64,000 bases of DNA from JBKEDC01 sp047972995 (GTDB lineage Bacteria > Bacteroidota > Bacteroidia > Bacteroidales > Prolixibacteraceae), in the NCBI GenBank assembly GCA_047972995.1, contig JBKEBD010000017.1, positions 27,720 to 91,719 of the forward strand. The letters are read 5' to 3'. Numbering within the stretch: the stretch's first letter is position 1; every line of letters begins with the position of its first letter. The position numbers and the translations under genes were made by a program. The notes below the pieces were generated by a model. The model had not been told where the DNA came from. It ran no database searches and saw nothing but the letters and a program-made list of their open reading frames with translations. Shown in pieces: positions 50,300-58,591 of the stretch.

Positions 50300-51331
50300 A
50301 TGAATATACAAGACCTACTTCGGCAGAATATAAAGCAGTTAAAAGCTTATTCATCGGCACGCGATGAGTTTTCGGGGGAAGCAATGGTATTCCTCGATGC
50401 CAACGAAAACCCATATAATGAACCTTACAACCGCTATCCCGATCCGCTACAAACAGATTTGAAGGTCGATATTTCAGCATTAAAAGCCTGCTCAATAGAA
50501 CAAATTTTCTTGGGCAATGGTAGCGATGAAGCTATCGATTTGCTGTTTCGAGCATTTTGCAATCCGGGGGTAGATAATGTTTTGAGTATTTCGCCCACCT
50601 ATGGTATGTATCAGGTGGCTGCCGATATTAACAATGTGGAAGTGCGTACCGTGCAGCTTGATGTGAACTTTCAACTTTCAGCCGATAAAATGCTTGCTGC
50701 CACCGATGAACACACCAAACTTCTTTTCTTGTGTTCACCCAACAATCCCACGGGTAATTTGCTCGATGCCGAGGAAATAAAAAAAGTGCTTGATGCCTTT
50801 CAAGGCTTGGTAGTGCTCGATGAAGCTTACATCGATTTTGCCGCTGAGGCGAGCTTCTTGCCACACTTGGCGCAATATCCAAATTTGGTTATTTTGCAGA
50901 CCTTTTCGAAAGCATGGGGTATGGCGGGCTTGCGATTAGGCATGGCATTTGCTTCCGAAGAAATCATTTCGGTGCTCAATAAAATAAAATATCCCTACAA
51001 TATTAATGTGCTCACCCAAATTAAGGCGAAAGAAATTTTGCAGTCTAAAGAACGACATGAGCAGTGGGTGAATCAGCTACTCGATGAACGAAAGAAGCTG
51101 GCAGCTAGCCTAGCCACTTTGCCTTTTGTGCAACACATTTATCCTTCAGACTCTAACTTTCTATTGGTGAAAATGCACGATTCCACAGGCATATATAATT
51201 ACCTACTCGAAGAGGGCGTAGTGGTGCGCAACCGCTCGAAGGTGTTGCTTTGTGCCGGTTGTCTGCGTATTACAGTAGGATCGCCCTACGAAAATTTGGT
51301 GCTGATGGAGAAACTGAATGAATTGAATTAG
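50300..51331 (+). CDS. hisC: Histidinol-phosphate aminotransferase
   Basis: PLP enzyme converting imidazole-acetol phosphate to histidinol phosphate. 343 residues, class I/II fold. Motifs: LDANENPYNEPYNRYPDPLQ (about 32-51), GNGSDEAIDLLFRAF, LCSPNNPTGN (about 146-155), LDEAYIDF, and the PLP lysine in TFSKAWGMAGLRLG (about 202-215). The stop TAG shares its G with the first base of inverted repeat copy 11. Confidence 0.96.
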   Translation: MNIQDLLRQNIKQLKAYSSARDEFSGEAMVFLDANENPYNEPYNRYPDPLQTDLKVDISALKACSIEQIFLGNGSDEAIDLLFRAFCNPGVDNVLSISPTYGMYQVAADINNVEVRTVQLDVNFQLSADKMLAATDEHTKLLFLCSPNNPTGNLLDAEEIKKVLDAFQGLVVLDEAYIDFAAEASFLPHLAQYPNLVILQTFSKAWGMAGLRLGMAFASEEIISVLNKIKYPYNINVLTQIKAKEILQSKERHEQWVNQLLDERKKLAASLATLPFVQHIYPSDSNFLLVKMHDSTGIYNYLLEEGVVVRNRSKVLLCAGCLRITVGSPYENLVLMEKLNELN

Positions 51332-51363
51332 CCCCCTCCAACTCCCCCAAGGGGGGGGAGGGC
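51331..51363 (-). repeat. Palindromic intergenic repeat, copy 11 (reverse)
   Basis: GCCCCCTCCAACTCCCCC-AA-GGGGGGGGAGGGC, starting on the last base of the hisC stop codon. Confidence 0.85.
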
Positions 51364-51431
51364 GCAATCAGGCTGCAAAATATTTAGATATTTGAATTTA
51401 GGAATAAAAACAATTAACCCAGTGATTTGAT

Positions 51432-51460
51432 TCCTCCCCTTTGGGAGCTTAGGAGGGACT
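51432..51460 (+). repeat. Palindromic intergenic repeat, copy 12 (forward)
   Basis: TCCTCCCCTTTGGGAGCTTAGGAGGGAC, more divergent, ending 7 bases before hisB. Preceded by AATTAACCCAGTG, similar to the AATAAACCC lead of other forward copies. Confidence 0.7.
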
Positions 51461-51467
51461 TTAGCAT

Positions 51468-52592
51468 ATGAAAAGACTATTATTTATCGACCGTGATGGC
51501 ACGCTCAACAAAGAGCCTGCCGATGAGCAAGTAGATGCACTGGAAAAGGTAGAGTTTCTGCCCAAGGTGTTCAAGAATATGGGGCTTATAGCTTCCAATC
51601 TCGACTATGAGCTAGTAATGGTGACTAATCAAGACGGCTTGGGCACCGAAAGTTTCCCCGAAGAAACATTTTGGACAGCGCAGAATCTCATCTTGACGGC
51701 TTTTGAAAATGAAGGCGTGAAATTTGATGCCATACACATTGATGAGCATTTCCCTGCCGACAATCACCCCAACCGCAAACCGGGTGTGGGTATGTTGAAG
51801 CAATATATCGATAATCCCGACTACGACTTGGCAAATAGCTATGTCATTGGCGACCGATATACCGATATTAAGTTGGCGAAAAACCTAGGCGCAAAGGGCA
51901 TCTTCATCGATGATGGTTCGGCTGTTGAGCTGTTGGAGAAAGAAGATCTGACCGATACTTGCGTGCTTATCACCAGCGATTGGGATGATATTTACCGTGA
52001 GGTGGCAGCACAAGAACGCACCGCCCGAGTGGAGAGAAACACGAAGGAAACAAAGATTAAGATTGAGCTTAATCTCGATGGCACAGGTGTGGCAGACATT
52101 GAAACGGGCTTGGGCTTCTTCGACCATATGCTAGAGCAAATAGCCAAACACGCCGGAGTCGATTTAACCATTCGCTGTTGGGGAGATTTGCAAGTGGACG
52201 AGCACCACACCATAGAAGATACAGCCTTGGCATTGGGCGAAGCCTTCCGCATTGCCTTGGGCGATAAGCGAGGAATAGAGCGATATGGCTACTGCTTGCC
52301 GATGGACGATTGTCTTTGTCAGTGTGTGTTAGATTTTGGTGGTCGCCCGTGGTTGATGTGGGAAGCCGAGTTTAAAAGGGAGAAAATAGGCGATATGCCT
52401 ACGGAAATGTTTTATCATTTCTTTAAGTCGTTTTCCGATACTTCGCTAACGAATTTGAACATGAAAGCAGAAGGCGAAAACGAACACCATAAAATTGAAG
52501 GTATGTTTAAAGCCCTTGCTCGTGCCCTCAAAATGGCAATCCGCAGAGATATTTTTAACTTTGAACTCCCTTCAACAAAAGGAATGCTGTAA
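51468..52592 (+). CDS. hisB: Bifunctional histidinol-phosphatase / imidazoleglycerol-phosphate dehydratase
   Basis: Fusion protein of 374 residues for steps 7 and 9 of the pathway. The N-terminal HAD phosphatase (about 1-165) has the nucleophile motif FIDRDGTLNKEP. The zinc-loop cysteines of the E. coli enzyme are replaced (HIDEHFPADNHPNRKPG), so this domain probably lacks the structural zinc. The C-terminal dehydratase (about 180-374) has the manganese motifs GLGFFDHML, DEHHTIED and EHHKIEG. Confidence 0.96.
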   Translation: MKRLLFIDRDGTLNKEPADEQVDALEKVEFLPKVFKNMGLIASNLDYELVMVTNQDGLGTESFPEETFWTAQNLILTAFENEGVKFDAIHIDEHFPADNHPNRKPGVGMLKQYIDNPDYDLANSYVIGDRYTDIKLAKNLGAKGIFIDDGSAVELLEKEDLTDTCVLITSDWDDIYREVAAQERTARVERNTKETKIKIELNLDGTGVADIETGLGFFDHMLEQIAKHAGVDLTIRCWGDLQVDEHHTIEDTALALGEAFRIALGDKRGIERYGYCLPMDDCLCQCVLDFGGRPWLMWEAEFKREKIGDMPTEMFYHFFKSFSDTSLTNLNMKAEGENEHHKIEGMFKALARALKMAIRRDIFNFELPSTKGML

Positions 52593-52692
52593 TTAATTTC
52601 GAATTGACAATTACGAATAAACTAGGCGGTGGCAAAATGGTGCAGTTGCTTCGCACCTTGCACTTTGCCACTTCGCACTAAAAAATAATAAC

Positions 52693-53223
52693 ATGAAAAA
52701 CTTCATCATCCTTTCAACTATCATTTTGCTAGCCTCGTGGACTGGTTATGCTTCGGCGCAACCTAAAGATTATGGCTATTTGCTGAAAGTGGGCGATATG
52801 GCTCCAGACTTCAAAACTACCACTCCCGATGGACAAGAAGTGAACCTCAAGGATTTGCGTGGTAAGGTGGTTATGCTGCAATTTACCGCTAGCTGGTGCA
52901 GCGTTTGTAGAAAAGAAATGCCACATATAGAACAAGATATCTGGCAAAAGTATAAATACAACCCCGATTTTGCACTTTATGGCATCGACTTAAAGGAGTC
53001 GGCTGAACAAACCGCAGCGTTTGCAAAGGAAATCCTGGTGAACTATCCGTTGCTGCTCGACACCGATGGCGCTATATTTTACAGCTATGCCGAACAAGGT
53101 GCAGGAGTTACCCGTAATGTCATCATCGATAGAGATGGGAAAATCGTGTTCCTTACTCGTCTGTTTAAAGAAGATGAGTTTAATAAAATGAAAGAAGTGA
53201 TTGCTAAATTGTTAGGGGAATAG
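52693..53223 (+). CDS. TlpA/peroxiredoxin-like thioredoxin-fold protein inserted in the his operon
   Basis: 176 residues with signal peptide ending ASAQ. AhpC/TSA-type thioredoxin domain: GDMAPDFKTTTPDGQEVNLKDLRGKVVMLQFTASWCSVCRKEMPHIE, with redox pair CSVC (about Cys75 and Cys78), and GVTRNVIIDRDGKIVFLTR. Probably periplasmic. No link to histidine synthesis; it starts 100 bp after hisB and ends 2 bp before hisH, so it is cotranscribed. The spacer upstream is made of repeated words (TTCGCACCTTGCACTTTGCCACTTCGCAC). Confidence 0.88.
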   Translation: MKNFIILSTIILLASWTGYASAQPKDYGYLLKVGDMAPDFKTTTPDGQEVNLKDLRGKVVMLQFTASWCSVCRKEMPHIEQDIWQKYKYNPDFALYGIDLKESAEQTAAFAKEILVNYPLLLDTDGAIFYSYAEQGAGVTRNVIIDRDGKIVFLTRLFKEDEFNKMKEVIAKLLGE

Positions 53224-53225
53224 GT

Positions 53226-53825
53226 ATGAAAGTAGTCATCATCAAATACAATGCTGGCAATGTAGAATCGGTTTCCAACGCTTTGAAACGATTGGGGGTA
53301 GAGCCAATCATCAGTGCCGACCATGAAATCATTCGTGGTGCCGATAAAGTCATTTTCCCCGGTGTGGGCGAAGCCAAAAACACCATGGAATATTTGAAGC
53401 GAGAGGGACTAGGTGACCTAATTCGCTCACTGAAACAACCGGTGCTAGGTATTTGCTTGGGGTTGCAGCTCATGTGTAGTCACTCTGAGGAGGGTGATGT
53501 AGATTGCTTGGGCATATTTGCCGAGCAAGTGAAGCGTTTTCACCCCAATGCAGGCGAGGAGTTTATCACCAAAGTGCCTCACATGGGTTGGAATCAAATT
53601 TCCAAGGTAAAAGCACCTTTGTTTGATTCTAGCCTAGAGTATGAGTATGTCTATTTTGTCCATTCCTACTATGCCACCGTGGGCGAACACACCGCAGCCG
53701 AGGGTAACTATATTGTCCCTTTCAGTGCAGCTCTCCACAAAGACAATTTCTACGCTACTCAATTTCACCCCGAGAAAAGCGGCAGCGTGGGAGAGCAAAT
53801 ATTGCAGCAGTTTTTGAGTACCTAA
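53226..53825 (+). CDS. hisH: Imidazole glycerol phosphate synthase, glutaminase subunit
   Basis: Supplies ammonia from glutamine to HisF. 199 residues. Class I glutamine amidotransferase: oxyanion region FPGVGEAKNTM, nucleophile Cys in LGICLGLQLMCSHSEEG (about 77-93), and the His/Glu pair in TQFHPEKSG (about 178-186). Directly follows the thioredoxin gene with a 2-bp gap. Confidence 0.95.
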   Translation: MKVVIIKYNAGNVESVSNALKRLGVEPIISADHEIIRGADKVIFPGVGEAKNTMEYLKREGLGDLIRSLKQPVLGICLGLQLMCSHSEEGDVDCLGIFAEQVKRFHPNAGEEFITKVPHMGWNQISKVKAPLFDSSLEYEYVYFVHSYYATVGEHTAAEGNYIVPFSAALHKDNFYATQFHPEKSGSVGEQILQQFLST

Positions 53826-53849
53826 GTGTGATTATTAAGAAATACAGAT

Positions 53850-54200
53850 ATGAATACATTTCGAGAAATTACGACGTGGCAAAAGGCGATGGCTTTTGTG
53901 ACAAAAATATATAAGATTACGAGATTATTTCCTGATGATGAAAAGTTTGGCTTGGTGAGTCAGATGCGGAGGTGTGCGGTGTCTATACCTTCTAATATTG
54001 CCGAAGGCTATGGAAAAGGAGCAAATAATGACTTCAAGCGATTTCTGAGGATTTCGTATGGGTCGTTATTAGAGTTGCAGACACAACTGGAGATTGCAAA
54101 GGATATAGAGATGATAAATGCCGAGCAATTTGCAGAACTCTACGAAGACTCCAGAGAAATTGAGCGAATGCTAACAGCCTTTATTGATTCCCTAAAATAA
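53850..54200 (+). CDS. Four-helix-bundle protein (23S rRNA intervening-sequence type) inserted in the his operon
   Basis: 116 residues. Motifs FREITTWQKAMAFVTKIYKITRLFPDDEKFGLVSQMRRCAVSIPSNIAEGYGKGANNDFKRFLRISYGSLLELQTQLEIA fit the S23/IVP four-helix-bundle family, first found encoded in rRNA intervening sequences and scattered through bacterial genomes. Function unknown. It sits between hisH and hisA with gaps of 24 and 85 bp. Confidence 0.9.
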   Translation: MNTFREITTWQKAMAFVTKIYKITRLFPDDEKFGLVSQMRRCAVSIPSNIAEGYGKGANNDFKRFLRISYGSLLELQTQLEIAKDIEMINAEQFAELYEDSREIERMLTAFIDSLK

Positions 54201-54285
54201 CACAGTATAAACCACTTGGTGCTTTATAGTTCTTAATGGCGAAGCCGCTTAGGTACTCAGGCACTTAGGTACTCAGACTAAAACA

Positions 54286-55014
54286 ATGAAAATTACAATC
54301 ATCCCTGCCATTGACCTCATAGATGGCAAATGCGTGCGTTTATCGCAGGGCGATTATGCGCAGAAAAAGATATATAATGAAAATCCGCTAGAAGTGGCGA
54401 AGATGTTTGAAGATGCAGGCATTCGACGGTTGCACTTGGTGGATTTAGATGGGGCAAAAGCGCAGCAAATAGTAAACCATAAGGTGCTTGAGCAGATCGC
54501 TACGAAGACCAATCTAACAATTGATTTCGGCGGTGGTTTGAAATCCGACAATGACTTGCGCATTGCCTTTGAGAGCGGTGCGCAGATGATTACGGGCGGA
54601 AGCATTGCGGTGAAGCAACCAGAGATTTTCCTTTCATGGTTGCAGAAATATGGTGCAGATAGAATCATTCTAGGAGCCGATGCCAAGGATAAAAAAATTG
54701 CAGTGAGCGGGTGGCAAGAAGTGTCGGAATTGTCGATTATTGATTTTCTTGCCGATTACACCCAAAAGGGAGTAACGCAAGTCATCTCCACCGACATTGC
54801 AGTAGATGGCATGTTGACTGGTCCTAGCGTTGACCTCTACGCCGAGATGCAATCGGCATTTTCCGATTTGCACATCATTGCTAGCGGAGGCATCGCCACC
54901 ATGGGCGACATCGAGCAATTGAATGACATGGGCATTCAAGGAGTCATCACCGGAAAAGCCATCTATGAAAATCGTATCAGTTTGCAAGATATTAGCCGAT
55001 TTATCGGGAAGTGA
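54286..55014 (+). CDS. hisA: Phosphoribosylformimino-5-aminoimidazole carboxamide ribotide isomerase
   Basis: Fourth step of histidine synthesis. 242 residues, TIM barrel with paired phosphate-binding halves: IIPAIDLIDGKCVRLSQGDYAQKK, HLVDLDGAKAQQ, IDFGGGLKSDNDLRIAFESGAQMITGGSIAV, VISTDIAVDGMLTGPSVDLYAEM and IASGGIATMGDIEQL. Catalytic Asp residues lie in AIDL (near 8) and TDIAVDG (near 130). The spacer upstream contains repeated words (CTTAGGTACTCAGGCACTTAGGTACTCAG). Confidence 0.96.
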   Translation: MKITIIPAIDLIDGKCVRLSQGDYAQKKIYNENPLEVAKMFEDAGIRRLHLVDLDGAKAQQIVNHKVLEQIATKTNLTIDFGGGLKSDNDLRIAFESGAQMITGGSIAVKQPEIFLSWLQKYGADRIILGADAKDKKIAVSGWQEVSELSIIDFLADYTQKGVTQVISTDIAVDGMLTGPSVDLYAEMQSAFSDLHIIASGGIATMGDIEQLNDMGIQGVITGKAIYENRISLQDISRFIGK

Positions 55015-55025
55015 GATTATCCTAG

Positions 55026-55107
55026 CTCTGAAAAAGCGATATGTAATAGCAACGGGTTTTAACCCAATGAAAAGATATGAATAGCAACGGGTTTTAAACC
55101 GTTGGAA
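55026..55107. repeat. REP-like repeat between hisA and hisF (AACGGGTTTTAACC type)
   Basis: CTCTGAAAAAGCGATATGTAATAGC is followed by AGCAACGGGTTTTAACCC and then ATAGCAACGGGTTTTAAACC with GTTGG. The AACGGGTTTTAAACCGTT core is palindromic and occurs twice. The first part resembles 57609-57645. Confidence 0.75.
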
Positions 55108-55123
55108 TAAATAAAGCAAAACC

Positions 55124-55882
55124 ATGTTAGCAAAAAGAATAATTCCGTGTCTCGATATTAGAGATGGACAAACAGTGAAGGGCGTTAACTTTGTGGGTAT
55201 TCAAAATGTGGGCGACCCTGTGGAACTGGCGGCAAAATACGCTGAGCAGGGAGCCGATGAATTGGTGTTTCTCGATATTACCGCTACGCACGAAGGACGA
55301 AAAACATTTGTGGACTTGGTGAAGCGTATTGCACGCGAGATAAACATTCCTTTTACAGTGGGAGGCGGCATTTCAGAACTTAAAGATGCCGATGCTTTGT
55401 TAAATGCAGGTGCCGATAAGGTAAGTATTAACTCCTCGGCGGTGCGGAATCCACAATTAATAAATAATTTTGCCGATGCTTTTGGTCGGCAGTTTGTGGT
55501 AGTGGCAATTGATGCCAAGTTGGTGCAAACCGATTGGAAAGTTACGGTGAGTGGAGGGCGTATTGAAACCGACAAAGAACTTTTTTCGTGGGCTAAGGAA
55601 GCCGAAAGTCGAGGAGCAGGAGAAATTCTCTTTACCTCGATGGAACACGATGGAACAAAGTCGGGCTTTGCCAATGCCGAGATAGCCCGATTGGCCGATA
55701 GCTTGCAGATACCAATTATAGCATCGGGAGGAGCAGGCAGTATGGAACACTTCGTAGATGTGTTTACTAAAGGAAAGGCCGATGCCGGTTTGGCAGCAAG
55801 CATATTCCACTACAATGAAATTGGTATTCCCGATCTGAAGCAATATTTGAATGAACAAGGCATTTCGGTGCGATTAAAATAG
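55124..55882 (+). CDS. hisF: Imidazole glycerol phosphate synthase, cyclase subunit
   Basis: Forms imidazole glycerol phosphate and AICAR with HisH. 252 residues, TIM barrel. The N-terminus MLAKRIIPCLDIRDGQTVKGVNFVGI with catalytic Asp11 is followed by ELVFLDITATHEGRKTFVDLV, FTVGGGISELKDADALLNAGADKVSINSSAV, EILFTSMEHDGTKSGF (catalytic Asp in MEHDG) and IIASGGAGSMEHF. Confidence 0.97.
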   Translation: MLAKRIIPCLDIRDGQTVKGVNFVGIQNVGDPVELAAKYAEQGADELVFLDITATHEGRKTFVDLVKRIAREINIPFTVGGGISELKDADALLNAGADKVSINSSAVRNPQLINNFADAFGRQFVVVAIDAKLVQTDWKVTVSGGRIETDKELFSWAKEAESRGAGEILFTSMEHDGTKSGFANAEIARLADSLQIPIIASGGAGSMEHFVDVFTKGKADAGLAASIFHYNEIGIPDLKQYLNEQGISVRLK

Positions 55883-55892
55883 AAAAGGATAT

Positions 55893-56924
55893 ATGATATC
55901 AAAAAGGGGCTTTGCGTTTAAAGTCATTTTCCGTTGGTCATATCACATTATGTTGGCCACTTTAGTGTATAATATTTTTGTTGCAATGCTGTATCATTTC
56001 AACATCTTAAATATTTCCATGCCATGGATTCCGGTGTCGATTCTCGGTACAGCCGTGGCGTTTTACGTAGGTTTTAAGAATAACCAATCGTACGAACGTA
56101 TGTGGGAAGCCCGAAAGATTTGGGGCTCTATCACTAACGATAGTCGATCGTGGGCTGCAGCTGTAATTAGCATGATAAACAATTCTACGGAAACTAACTA
56201 CACAGAAGAGGAACTTTATGAAATCAAAAAGCAATTGATTTATCGTCATATTGCTTGGCTGTATCGTTTGCGCAAGAAACTTTTAATTCCCACCGAATGG
56301 GAGCACGTAACACAGAAAGGATTTGTGGGTTGGCGCTCTCGAAAAGGTAGGCTGAAATATGGTGTAGGCAGAGTAGCCGACGATGAAGTGAAAATAAATA
56401 TGTGCGATTTCTTGTCGAGCAAAGAGCTCGATTCCTTGGCAGAAAAGAAAAATAAAGCGGTTCATATCGTGGCTATGCAATCTGATCATTTGGCTGAATT
56501 AAGACGCTTGGGCTTGATCAATGATTTCCGCCATATTCATATGCAGAAACTGTTGAATGGATTGTATGACCACCAAGGACAATGTGAGCGGATTAAGAAA
56601 TTCCCACTTCCTCGACAATATTCAAACATTAGCACCTTGTGGGTGACAGCATTTATTCTGCTCATTCCCTTCACGGTGATACCTGAAATGTTGCATGAAA
56701 CCACTTGGTACACTTTCTTGGCAATTTTGGTGAGTACGCTCATTTCGGGAGTGTATGTCATGATGGAAAATGTGGGCGATTATTCAGAAAACCCCTTTGA
56801 GGGAATGCCCAATGATATACCATTGTTCTCTATTTGCCGAAGTATAGAAATCGATTTACGAGAAATGTTGGGCGAGGAAGAAACCCCTCCTCCTATTCGA
56901 GCAAAAGATGGAATATTGATGTAA
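55893..56924 (+). CDS. Bestrophin-family channel protein inserted in the his operon
   Basis: 343 residues. Bestrophin/UPF0187 signature in the first third: GFAFKVIFRWSYHIMLATLVYNIF, WIPVSILGTAVAFYVGFKNNQSYERMWEARKIWGSITNDSRSWAA. Helices near the C-terminus include SNISTLWVTAFILLIPFTVIP and TWYTFLAILVSTLISGVYVMMENVGDYSENPFEG. Bacterial homologues are pentameric ion channels. It starts 10 bp after hisF and lies before hisI, so it is cotranscribed with histidine genes for no evident reason. Confidence 0.92.
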   Translation: MISKRGFAFKVIFRWSYHIMLATLVYNIFVAMLYHFNILNISMPWIPVSILGTAVAFYVGFKNNQSYERMWEARKIWGSITNDSRSWAAAVISMINNSTETNYTEEELYEIKKQLIYRHIAWLYRLRKKLLIPTEWEHVTQKGFVGWRSRKGRLKYGVGRVADDEVKINMCDFLSSKELDSLAEKKNKAVHIVAMQSDHLAELRRLGLINDFRHIHMQKLLNGLYDHQGQCERIKKFPLPRQYSNISTLWVTAFILLIPFTVIPEMLHETTWYTFLAILVSTLISGVYVMMENVGDYSENPFEGMPNDIPLFSICRSIEIDLREMLGEEETPPPIRAKDGILM

Positions 56925-56990
56925 GAAGTGCGAAGTGCAAAGCACTGAGTTACTTTAAACTTTGCACTCTGCACTAAAAAAAAACAAAAT

Positions 56991-57590
56991 ATGGAAAAAG
57001 TAGATTTCAACAAAATGGACGGGCTAATTCCCGCTATTATTCAAGACAACGAAACGAACAAGGTGCTCATGTTGGGCTTCATGAATGAAGAGGCTTATCA
57101 AAAAACACTAGAGTTGGGCAAGGTGACTTTCTATAGTCGCACAAAACAGCGCCTTTGGACAAAGGGCGAGGAGAGTGGGAATTTCTTGCGCGTAGTGTCG
57201 ATTGCCAATGATTGCGACCAAGACAGTTTACTCATTAAGGTGAACCCCGTAGGACCTGTGTGCCACACCGGTGCCGACACTTGTTGGAATGAAAAGAACA
57301 CCGACGATATTGCCTTCCTTCGCGTGTTGCAAGATTTTATCGATAAGCGCAAGGAAGAAATGCCTGAGGATTCTTACACTACCTATCTTTTCAACAAAGG
57401 CAAGCGTAAAATCACTCAAAAGGTGGGCGAAGAAGCGGTGGAAACAGTTATTGGTGCTATGGCTGATGATGATGAAAACTTCCTCTATGAGGGAGCCGAT
57501 TTGCTCTATCACCTCATTGTACTGCTTACCTACAAAGGCTACCGCATCGAAGATTTAGTGCGCGAACTAAAAAGTAGGCATAAAGAATAG
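56991..57590 (+). CDS. hisI: Bifunctional phosphoribosyl-AMP cyclohydrolase / phosphoribosyl-ATP pyrophosphatase
   Basis: HisIE fusion of 199 residues for steps 2 and 3. The N-terminal cyclohydrolase has MLGFMNEEAYQKTLELGKVTFYSRTKQRLWTKGEESGNF and zinc ligands in DCDQDSLLIKV and GPVCHTGADTCW (about 90-101). The C-terminal MazG-like pyrophosphatase has KRKITQKVGEEAVETVIGAMADDDENFLYEGADLLYHLIVLL. Last his gene. The spacer from the bestrophin gene consists of repeated words (GAAGTGCGAAGTGCAAAGCACTG). Confidence 0.96.
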   Translation: MEKVDFNKMDGLIPAIIQDNETNKVLMLGFMNEEAYQKTLELGKVTFYSRTKQRLWTKGEESGNFLRVVSIANDCDQDSLLIKVNPVGPVCHTGADTCWNEKNTDDIAFLRVLQDFIDKRKEEMPEDSYTTYLFNKGKRKITQKVGEEAVETVIGAMADDDENFLYEGADLLYHLIVLLTYKGYRIEDLVRELKSRHKE

Positions 57591-57608
57591 ACTTGTATGC
57601 TCTAGTTA

Positions 57609-57645
57609 AGCCCTGAAAGAGTGGTGTGCAATAGCTATATTTCAC
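57609..57645 (+). repeat. REP-like fragment after hisI
   Basis: GCCCTGAAAGAGTGGTGTGCAATAGC aligns with CTCTGAAAAAGCGATATGTAATAGC at 55026, giving a consensus near CCTGAAAGGGCGATATGCAATAGC. Decayed copy. The his operon has no clear intrinsic terminator here. Confidence 0.55.
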
Positions 57646-57784
57646 TCTGATAGAAACATTGTGAATAGTTTTTACGCCATCGGAAATGTTTTTTGAACAA
57701 TAATCGGGATAGCTTGTTTTTAGCGAACTACGGAACGAAGCATATGGCGCTGTAGTTTAATAATAACGATTAAAACAAATTCAG

Positions 57785-58276
57785 ATGTCAAAAAAAATAA
57801 TAGTATTAGGTCATGCCAATTATGGTGTTTCTAAAGTAAACCTTGCCTTGGTGGAGGCTGCGGAAGCTGCTGGTGTTGAGGTACACAAATTGAGTGAAAA
57901 ATACCCCGATGCTAAATTCGATGTAGCTGCTGAACAAGCAAAGTTAGAGTCGGTGGATGAGATTATTTTCCAATTTCCCATGAACTGGTTCTCCACTCCA
58001 TGGACATTGAAAAAATATCTTGATGAGGTATTTTCTTATGGATGGGCTTATGGTTCTGCCTATAAGCTGAAAGGTAAGCGAGTGAAAATAGCTGTAACAG
58101 CAGGTGTAGATAAGGCTGGATACGACAATGGATTGTCGGTTGCCGATGCTTTGCAATGGTTGAAAGTAACGCTTGCTTTTTGTCAAACAGATTTACAGCC
58201 CGAAATCTTTGCCGTGTATGGCGATGAAAAAGATCTTGCAGCACGAGCAAAAGAATACGTGAAATTTGTGAGCTAA
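57785..58276 (+). CDS. Flavodoxin-fold NAD(P)H oxidoreductase (KefF/MdaB-like)
   Basis: 163 residues. Flavodoxin_2 family pattern: KKIIVLGHANYGVSKVNLALVEAAEA, then LSEKYPDAKFDVAAEQAKLESVDEIIFQFPMNWFSTPWTLKKYLDEVFSYGWAYGSAYKLKGKRVKIAVTAG. FMN- or FAD-dependent quinone reduction is expected for the family. The usual GxPxxxS-type N-terminal loop is altered (GHANYGVSKVN). Single gene ended by a strong terminator. Confidence 0.88.
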   Translation: MSKKIIVLGHANYGVSKVNLALVEAAEAAGVEVHKLSEKYPDAKFDVAAEQAKLESVDEIIFQFPMNWFSTPWTLKKYLDEVFSYGWAYGSAYKLKGKRVKIAVTAGVDKAGYDNGLSVADALQWLKVTLAFCQTDLQPEIFAVYGDEKDLAARAKEYVKFVS

Positions 58277-58293
58277 TGTCTCCCTTAGAATAG

Positions 58294-58333
58294 AAAAATC
58301 CCGATACGCTTTAGAAGTAGTATCGGGATTTTT
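58294..58333. terminator. Bidirectional terminator
   Basis: A perfect 14-bp stem, AAAAATCCCGATAC (58294-58307) with GTATCGGGATTTTT (58320-58333), between convergent genes. Confidence 0.9.
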
Positions 58334-58340
58334 CAATTTT

Positions 58341-58367
58341 CACTCCTTCCTTTGAAAGAGGAGAAGA
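58341..58367. repeat. Possible degenerate palindromic repeat, copy 13
   Basis: ACTCCTTCCTTTGAAAGAGGAGAAG keeps the hairpin design of the ilv/his repeat family but little of its tail. Weak. Confidence 0.35.
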
Positions 58368-58375
58368 GCGGTTTG

Positions 58376-58591
58376 CTATTTTAATTTATTTTCTTCTTGC
58401 CATGCTTTGTTTTGCTCGGCCTTGTCTTGACTTTGCACACAGGTAATGCCCCGCTCTTGCATCGGCTTGCTGTGGCTGATGTGCAGACTAGGGAACTGAC
58501 CTTTCTTTTTTAATAAAATACGCACCGACATGGCAAGAAAAACAAATGCCATGATAACTATCGTTATGCCAAGTACTGCTAAAAATTCCAT
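58376..58591 (-). CDS. Small single-span membrane protein, unknown
   Basis: 71 residues: an N-terminal membrane helix (about 4-28, LAVLGITIVIMAFVFLAMSVRILL) followed by KKKGQFPSLHISHSKPMQERGITCVQSQDKAEQNKAWQEENKLK. The FPxxHIxxxxxMxxRGIxCVQSQD pattern is one I have seen in short Bacteroidales proteins without known function. It is not the redox NqrM family, which has more cysteines. Single minus-strand gene. Confidence 0.7.
   Translation of the reverse strand: MEFLAVLGITIVIMAFVFLAMSVRILLKKKGQFPSLHISHSKPMQERGITCVQSQDKAEQNKAWQEENKLK

Noticed and set aside
55201..55803. 200-codon open frame antisense to hisF
   Set aside because: Mirror of the hisF codon pattern with no recognisable domain.
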